Below are positions 59,183-64,000 of a stretch of 64,000 nucleotides of DNA, in pieces; position 1 is the stretch's first letter; every line of letters begins with the position of its first letter. This DNA is from Streptomyces scabichelini. Its GTDB lineage: Bacteria > Actinomycetota > Actinomycetes > Streptomycetales > Streptomycetaceae. The DNA is taken from contig NZ_JAAKZY010000007.1 of assembly GCF_011045015.1 (NCBI RefSeq), positions 1 to 64,000 of the forward strand, given 5' to 3'. The position numbers and the translations under genes were made by a program. The notes under the pieces are model-generated. The model saw only the letters and a list, made by a program, of their open reading frames with translations, did not search any database and was not told the origin of the DNA.

Positions 59183-60640
59183 TCAGTCGAGCGAGATGAC
59201 GACGGACTTGACCTTGGTGTAACCGGCGAGCGCCTCGGGCCCGTACTCACGGCCGAAGCCGGAGTCCTTCACCCCGCCGAACGGAACGGCGGGGTCGAGC
59301 ATCGCCCAGTCGTTGACCCACACGATCCCGGCCTGGAGGCGGTCGGCGACCCGGTGCGCGCGGGCGAGGCTGGTGGTCTGGATGCCCGAAGCCAGCCCGT
59401 ACGGCGTGGAGTTGGCCATCTCGACGGCCTCGTCCTCGGAGTCGAAGGGCTGCACGGTGAGGACCGGTCCGAAGACCTCCTCCTGGACGACGCGGGAGTC
59501 GTTGCTCAGATCCGCGATGACCGTGGGCTTGTAGTAGAAGCCGCCGTTCAGGTCGAGGCGTTCGCCGCCGCAGACGACGCGGCCGCCCTCCTTGCGGGCC
59601 AGTTCGACGTACTCCTCGACCTTCTTCAGGTGCCTCTCCCCCGCCATCGGTCCGACGACGGTCTCGGGCTGCCGGGGGTCGCCGACCGGGACGCCGGGCA
59701 CGGCGTCGGCGAGGATGCCGACCACGGTGTCGTACAGCGGGCGGGCGACCAGCAGGCGCGGGCCGCCCATGCAGAACTGACCCGTGTTGAAGACGAAGCC
59801 CTTGATGACGGCGCCGATGGCCTTCTCGACGTCGGCGTCGTCGAAGACGATGTGGGCCGCGTTGCCGCCGAGCTCCATCGTGACCGGCTTGAGGGCCTCG
59901 CCGGCGACGCTCGCCGCGTGCCGGCCGACCGCGGTCGACCCGGTGAAGGCCACCTTGTCGATGCCGGGGTTGCGCAGCAGCGCCTCACCGGCGACCGGTC
60001 CTGTGCCGGTGACGACGTTGTAGACGCCGTCCGGGACGCCGGCCTTCTTGAGCAGGCCGGCCATGTAGAGGGCGCTGAGCGGGGTCTCGTCGGCGGGCTT
60101 GTGCACCACCGTATTGCCGGCCGCGAGCGCCGGGGCGATCTTCGAACCGGCCAGGATCAGCGGGAAGTTGAAGGGCGTGATCGCGGCGACCACGCCGAGC
60201 GGACCGCGCCGGGTGTAGGCGTGGGCGTTGAGCGGGGTGTCACGGGTCGCGCCGTCCAGGGTCCAGGCGAGGGAGCCGTAGTACTCGTAGTCGTTGGCCG
60301 CGTTCGTCACGTCGACGGCGTGGCACAGCGAGATCGGCTTGCCGACGTCGAGGCTCTCCAGGGCCGCGATCTCGTCGGCGTTCTCCCGGATCAGCTCGGC
60401 GACCCGGTGCAGCACGCGGCCGCGTTCACGGCCGCTCAAGCCGGCCCAGCCGCTGTTGTCGAAGGCGTCGCGCGCGGCCCGTACGGCGGCGTCGACATCG
60501 GCGGCACCCGCCTCCGCGACCGTGGTGACCACCTGACCCGTGGACGGGTCGATCACGTCCGTACGCGCCCCGTCCGCGGCCTCGCGCCACTGCCCACCGA
60601 TGAACAGCCGCCCGGGCTCGCTCTCGAAGGTGGTCGTCAT
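59183..60640 (-). CDS. NAD(P)-dependent aldehyde dehydrogenase
   Basis: A 485-aa aldehyde dehydrogenase. The catalytic Glu is in MELGGNAAH and the Cys in NTGQFCMGG, with ITPFNFPLILAGSKIAPALA as the oxyanion Asn region. The sequence matches benzaldehyde- or betaine-aldehyde-type enzymes. It forms an operon with the alcohol dehydrogenase gene. The ATG at 60640 follows GGGGAG. Two copies of ACAGGWTTCCTGT lie in the divergent promoter shared with the MarR regulator, so induction by a phenolic or aromatic ligand is plausible. Confidence 0.94.
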   Translation of the reverse strand: MTTTFESEPGRLFIGGQWREAADGARTDVIDPSTGQVVTTVAEAGAADVDAAVRAARDAFDNSGWAGLSGRERGRVLHRVAELIRENADEIAALESLDVGKPISLCHAVDVTNAANDYEYYGSLAWTLDGATRDTPLNAHAYTRRGPLGVVAAITPFNFPLILAGSKIAPALAAGNTVVHKPADETPLSALYMAGLLKKAGVPDGVYNVVTGTGPVAGEALLRNPGIDKVAFTGSTAVGRHAASVAGEALKPVTMELGGNAAHIVFDDADVEKAIGAVIKGFVFNTGQFCMGGPRLLVARPLYDTVVGILADAVPGVPVGDPRQPETVVGPMAGERHLKKVEEYVELARKEGGRVVCGGERLDLNGGFYYKPTVIADLSNDSRVVQEEVFGPVLTVQPFDSEDEAVEMANSTPYGLASGIQTTSLARAHRVADRLQAGIVWVNDWAMLDPAVPFGGVKDSGFGREYGPEALAGYTKVKSVVISLD

Positions 60641-60673
60641 TGCCCACTCCCCAGCCTTGATCGCTAAGATTTC

Positions 60674-60696
60674 AACCAACAGGATTCCTGTTGGTT
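60674..60696. promoter_or_regulatory. MarR operator, site 1
   Basis: A perfect 23-bp palindrome: AACCAACAGGA, one base, TCCTGTTGGTT. The core is ACAGGATTCCTGT. It lies 34 bp upstream of the aldehyde dehydrogenase start. Confidence 0.8.
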
Positions 60697-60711
60697 CGCA
60701 GTCTCATTACA

Positions 60712-60726
60712 GACAGGTTTCCTGTC
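60712..60726. promoter_or_regulatory. MarR operator, site 2
   Basis: GACAGGTTTCCTGTC: 6-bp arms with a TTT centre. It shares the 13-bp core ACAGGWTTCCTGT with site 1, and the centres are 34 bp apart. It is 20 bp upstream of the MarR gene, suggesting autorepression. Confidence 0.78.
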
Positions 60727-60746
60727 AATGCCTTACGCTGACGTTC

Positions 60747-61175
60747 ATGGTCGCCACCAAGACGTCCCCGTCACTCCTGTACATGGTCAAGCAGGTGGAA
60801 CTCGTCGTCCGCTCCCATCTCGACGAACTGCTGAGACCGACGGGGATCACGGCGCTTCAGTACACCTCGCTCACCGTCCTGGAGCGGCACGACGGTCTGT
60901 CCGCGGCGCAGCTCGCGCGCGACTCGTTCGTCACCGCGCAGTCCGTGGCCGACGTGGTCCGGGCCCTGGAGAACCGAGGTCTTGTACGCCGCGAGCGCAA
61001 CCCTCGCAATCGCCGGGAACTGCTGATTCTCCTCACCGAGTCTGGCCGCGATCTGCTCGCGCGGCACGCCGAACCCGTGAGGGAACTCGAGGAGCGCATG
61101 GTCCGGGATCTCACCGCGCACCAGACCGAGCAGTTCCGGCTGGCACTGTCGAAGGCGTGGCAGGCGCTGTCGTAG
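60747..61175 (+). CDS. MarR family transcriptional regulator
   Basis: A 142-aa winged-helix regulator: LLYMVKQVELVVRSHLDELL at the N-terminus, recognition helix in LARDSFVTAQSVADVVRALE, and wing RRERNPRNRRELLILLTESG. MarR proteins bind palindromes as dimers and release DNA on binding small phenolic ligands. It is divergent from the aldehyde/alcohol dehydrogenase operon, with two matching palindromes between. The ATG at 60747 is the family-like start. Confidence 0.95.
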   Translation: MVATKTSPSLLYMVKQVELVVRSHLDELLRPTGITALQYTSLTVLERHDGLSAAQLARDSFVTAQSVADVVRALENRGLVRRERNPRNRRELLILLTESGRDLLARHAEPVRELEERMVRDLTAHQTEQFRLALSKAWQALS

Positions 61176-61205
61176 CGGCGCGGCGGTAGCCGTGCGCCCG
61201 CACCC

Positions 61206-61295
61206 TTCAGTCCGTACCCGTTCAGTCCGTACCCGTTCAGCCTGCAACCATTGAGTTCGTAACCATTGAGCCTGTAACCATTGAGTGCCGAACCC
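61206..61295. repeat. 15-bp tandem repeat downstream of marR gene
   Basis: Six 15-bp units: TTCAGTCCGTACCCG twice, TTCAGCCTGCAACCA, TTGAGTTCGTAACCA, TTGAGCCTGTAACCA, TTGAGTGCCGAACCC. Phase is exact across 90 bp. Confidence 0.92.
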
Positions 61296-61386
61296 CGCAA
61301 ATCCAAGACATATGTCAAGCGAACATGCTGGAATTCACCCCATCGCGGGTAACTTTCAGAGTGGGGAACGGTGAGGTGATGTCGTC

Positions 61387-61767
61387 GTGCACAACGAACC
61401 CGCGCCCCTCACTCCGCATCTGCGTGTCCACCGGGACCGCGAGCCCACCGTGCTGGAGCTTCACGGCGAGATCGACATCGTCGCGGCCCTGGAGATCTTC
61501 CCCTTCCTGGACGCGGCGACAGGGCGCACCGGCGCACAGGTCGTGCTCGATCTGCGGCACATCGAGTTCTTCGACGGCTCGGGCCTGCGCCTGCTGTACC
61601 GGGCCCGGCGCCGGGTCCTCGCCCAGGGCGGGCAGCTGCACCTGGTCTGCACCCACCCGCAGACCCTGCGCATCCTCCAGGTGACCGGGCTCGACGGACT
61701 CCTGCCTCCGCTGCCGACTCTGGACGAGGCACTGGGGCAGTCCGAGACCACCTCCGGCTCCGTATGA
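61387..61767 (+). CDS. STAS-domain anti-sigma factor antagonist
   Basis: A 126-aa SpoIIAA/RsbV-like protein. The STAS core VLELHGEIDIVAALEIFPFL and VVLDLRHIEFFDGSGLRLLY are clear; the serine in DGSG is the expected phosphorylation site. Unphosphorylated, such proteins bind an anti-sigma kinase and free its sigma factor. It stands alone with a GTG start at 61387. The PP2C/HATPase protein at 19448 is a possible phosphatase (inference). A GGGTAA motif at about 61347 resembles a SigB-type -10, but the -35 is unclear. Confidence 0.93.
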   Translation: MHNEPAPLTPHLRVHRDREPTVLELHGEIDIVAALEIFPFLDAATGRTGAQVVLDLRHIEFFDGSGLRLLYRARRRVLAQGGQLHLVCTHPQTLRILQVTGLDGLLPPLPTLDEALGQSETTSGSV

Positions 61768-61774
61768 CTTCTCT

Positions 61775-61815
61775 CTGTCCTGCCCCGGGGGCTGCTTCCT
61801 GTCCTGCCCCGGGGG

Positions 61816-61822
<7 letters not shown>
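61775..61822. repeat. 24-bp tandem duplication over the tuf stop codon
   Basis: Two units CTGTCCTGCCCCGGGGGCTG + CTTC, differing by one base. The second unit contains the CTA that is the TAG stop of the EF-Tu gene. Each unit also contains a GCCCC/GGGGC hairpin, so the array may double as a terminator. Confidence 0.88.
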
Positions 61823-63009
<1,187 letters not shown>

Positions 63010-63284
63010 TGCAAGCCCTCCTGATCACCTGGGTGACGCCGAGCGCGCTTCGCTTGGTCCTGCCTCCGCGTTCTTTTGGTGTTGTCTTCAGAATTCTCTT
63101 CGGAACTGTTGTTGTCCATTCGGTATGCCCTGTCCAGGGCCGGGAAATTCGGTTGCGGCCACCCGCCGCGGGCGCGCCATGATGACCACGCCCCACACCC
63201 CGATATTCAGGAGACCGGAATGCGCCGATTTCCTCGAAACCCATCGCCCCCACCGGACGACAGTTCTCGAGGATTCGACCACGC

Positions 63285-63520
63285 ATGAACATCCAGAACA
63301 CCCCGCACACGGCGCACATCCCGCACACCCTGAACATCGGCATCCTGGCGCACGCCGACGCCGGTAAGACCAGCCTCACCGAGCGGCTGCTATCGCGGAG
63401 GTCGAGTGCGCCCTGGAGGTCCTCGACGGCGCGGTGCTGCTGTCCGCCGTGGAGGGCGTGCAGGCCCAGACGCGGATGCTGATGAAGACCCTGCGGCGGC
63501 TGCGCCTGCCCACGCTCGTC
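63285..63520 (+). pseudogene. remnant of a TetM/Otr(A)-type ribosomal protection protein
   Basis: The ATG at 63285 opens a frame reading LNIGILAHADAGKTSLTERLL, the G1 region of tetracycline-resistance ribosomal protection GTPases. At about 63390 this frame fails. From 63392, in another frame, the text continues IAEVECALEVLDGAVLLSAVEGVQAQTR and MLMKTLRRLRLPTLV, which belongs about 55 codons further along in the family. The gene has therefore suffered an internal out-of-frame deletion, and then stops at about 63520, nine bases before the end of the convergent P450 gene. The remaining ~550 residues are absent. It cannot be functional. Confidence 0.85.
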
Positions 63521-63528
63521 AGGGCCGC

Positions 63529-64000
63529 TCACCAGGTCACGGGCAGCCGCAGCGGGCTGCGCGTCATCTGGCCCTCCCGCCAGCTGATCGTCTCCGGTGT
63601 GAACGCGGCGGTCAGCTGGGGGAAGCGGGCGGCGAGGTGGTGGAGGGCGAGTTCGAGTTCGAGGCGGGCGAGCCAGGCGCCCAGGCAGTGGTGGGGTCCG
63701 GCGCCGAAGGCCACGCTGGGGGTCGGGAGCGGGGCGGTGAGGTCGGGCGGACCCGGCGGGTAGACGTGGGGGTCGCGGTTGGCGACGTTCGTCTGGAGGG
63801 CGACCACGCTGCCGGCCGGGATCGTCACGCCGCCGATCTCCGCGTCCTCGACGGCCCGCCGGATCAGGCCGGGCAGGACGCGTCCCTCGGTGAGCGGGAT
63901 GGTGCGCAGGAGCTGTTCGGCCGCGGTGGCCGCCGCCTCCTCGTCCTTCGCGAGGCCGGGCCAGGCGGCGCGGCCGTCGGTGAGGAGGTAGACGACCGCG
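63529..64000 (-). CDS. cytochrome P450 (C-terminal part; start outside window)
   Basis: The last ~157 codons of a P450, reading leftward from the window edge. The haem loop is FGAGPHHCLGAWLAR. Upstream, TAAEQLLRTIPLTEGRVLPGLIRRAVEDAEIGG contains the K-helix region with a degenerate ExxR (E-x-L-L-R), followed by the typical beta-sheet GVTIPAGSVVALQTNVANRDP. It is a Streptomyces class I P450 of unknown substrate. Its 3' end abuts the remnant of the ribosomal protection gene, so a deletion or insertion has joined the two. Confidence 0.93.
   Translation of the reverse strand, partial: AVVYLLTDGRAAWPGLAKDEEAAATAAEQLLRTIPLTEGRVLPGLIRRAVEDAEIGGVTIPAGSVVALQTNVANRDPHVYPPGPPDLTAPLPTPSVAFGAGPHHCLGAWLARLELELALHHLAARFPQLTAAFTPETISWREGQMTRSPLRLPVTW

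Noticed and set aside
61206..61295. Possible CRISPR-like array
   Set aside because: Units are 15 bp, contiguous, degenerate and without spacers. The same holds for the other tandem arrays, and no cas gene is present.
63285..63482. Functional tetracycline-resistance gene
   Set aside because: The frame breaks after the G1 motif, about 55 codons are missing, and all later domains are absent.

Overview
The window is high-GC actinobacterial DNA and almost certainly comes from a Streptomyces chromosome. The pointers are third-position GC bias, frequent GTG starts, many 4-bp start/stop overlaps, a conservon (cvnABCD plus P450), an SSI-type protease inhibitor, a SpoIIE-type phosphatase, a BldG-like STAS protein, rare TTA codons and a second EF-Tu gene. 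I see no tRNA, rRNA, CRISPR array, transposase or integrase. The layout looks like accessory, arm-type chromosome: metabolic islands, each with its own regulator.

Region 1 (1-6503): an operon on the minus strand for an oligosaccharide ABC importer (two permeases and a lipoprotein binding protein), a LacI regulator and a DUF2264 protein cut by the window edge. Two AAAACGTTT-type operators lie upstream. Region 2 (6502-13290): a double-HTH MerR regulator, a 63-aa protein, an SSI-family inhibitor, a conserved actinobacterial protein, a sigma-like/zinc-finger/ricin membrane protein, a Fic-like toxin-antitoxin pair with a degraded catalytic motif, and ogt followed by a 2OG-Fe(II) oxygenase. Region 3 (13371-19173): an ECF41-type sigma factor translationally coupled to an orphan cytochrome b (QcrB-like), overlapping tail to tail with a secreted GH2 enzyme. 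Region 4 (19448-31221): PAS-PAS-GAF-SpoIIE-HATPase signalling protein, a second ricin/zinc-finger paralog, an AraC/PhyH pair, a HAD/2-hydroxyacid dehydrogenase/flavoprotein group, a DUF1348 protein opposite TetR, and an aldehyde dehydrogenase. Region 5 (31435-38470): LysE exporter, an AhpD-like protein with a match to the ECF41 promoter, Ddn-like reductase, CDF transporter, thiol-dependent quinone reductase, DUF4235, Bcp, VOC and PNPOx proteins.

Region 6 (38703-44162): a sesquiterpene-type cyclase facing a complete conservon whose P450 has lost the ExxR arginine. Region 7 (44407-56005) is the most striking part. A FadD32-like fatty-acyl-AMP ligase overlaps a single-module PKS with the ACP-KS-AT-ACP-TE architecture of mycobacterial Pks13. 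An antigen-85-like esterase and a crotonyl-CoA carboxylase/reductase follow. A divergent MFS exporter and a PucR-type regulator flank the set. It resembles the mycolic-acid condensation locus, with Ccr in place of the AccD4 carboxylase.

Region 8 (55958-64000): a GlxA-type regulator and oxidoreductase, an alcohol/aldehyde dehydrogenase pair under a MarR regulator with two matching operators, a STAS anti-anti-sigma protein, a stand-alone EF-Tu, a wrecked TetM/Otr(A)-type ribosomal protection gene, and the 3' end of another P450. Across the window, short degenerate tandem repeats repeatedly begin at or next to stop codons, and three copies of one hairpin element occur between genes.
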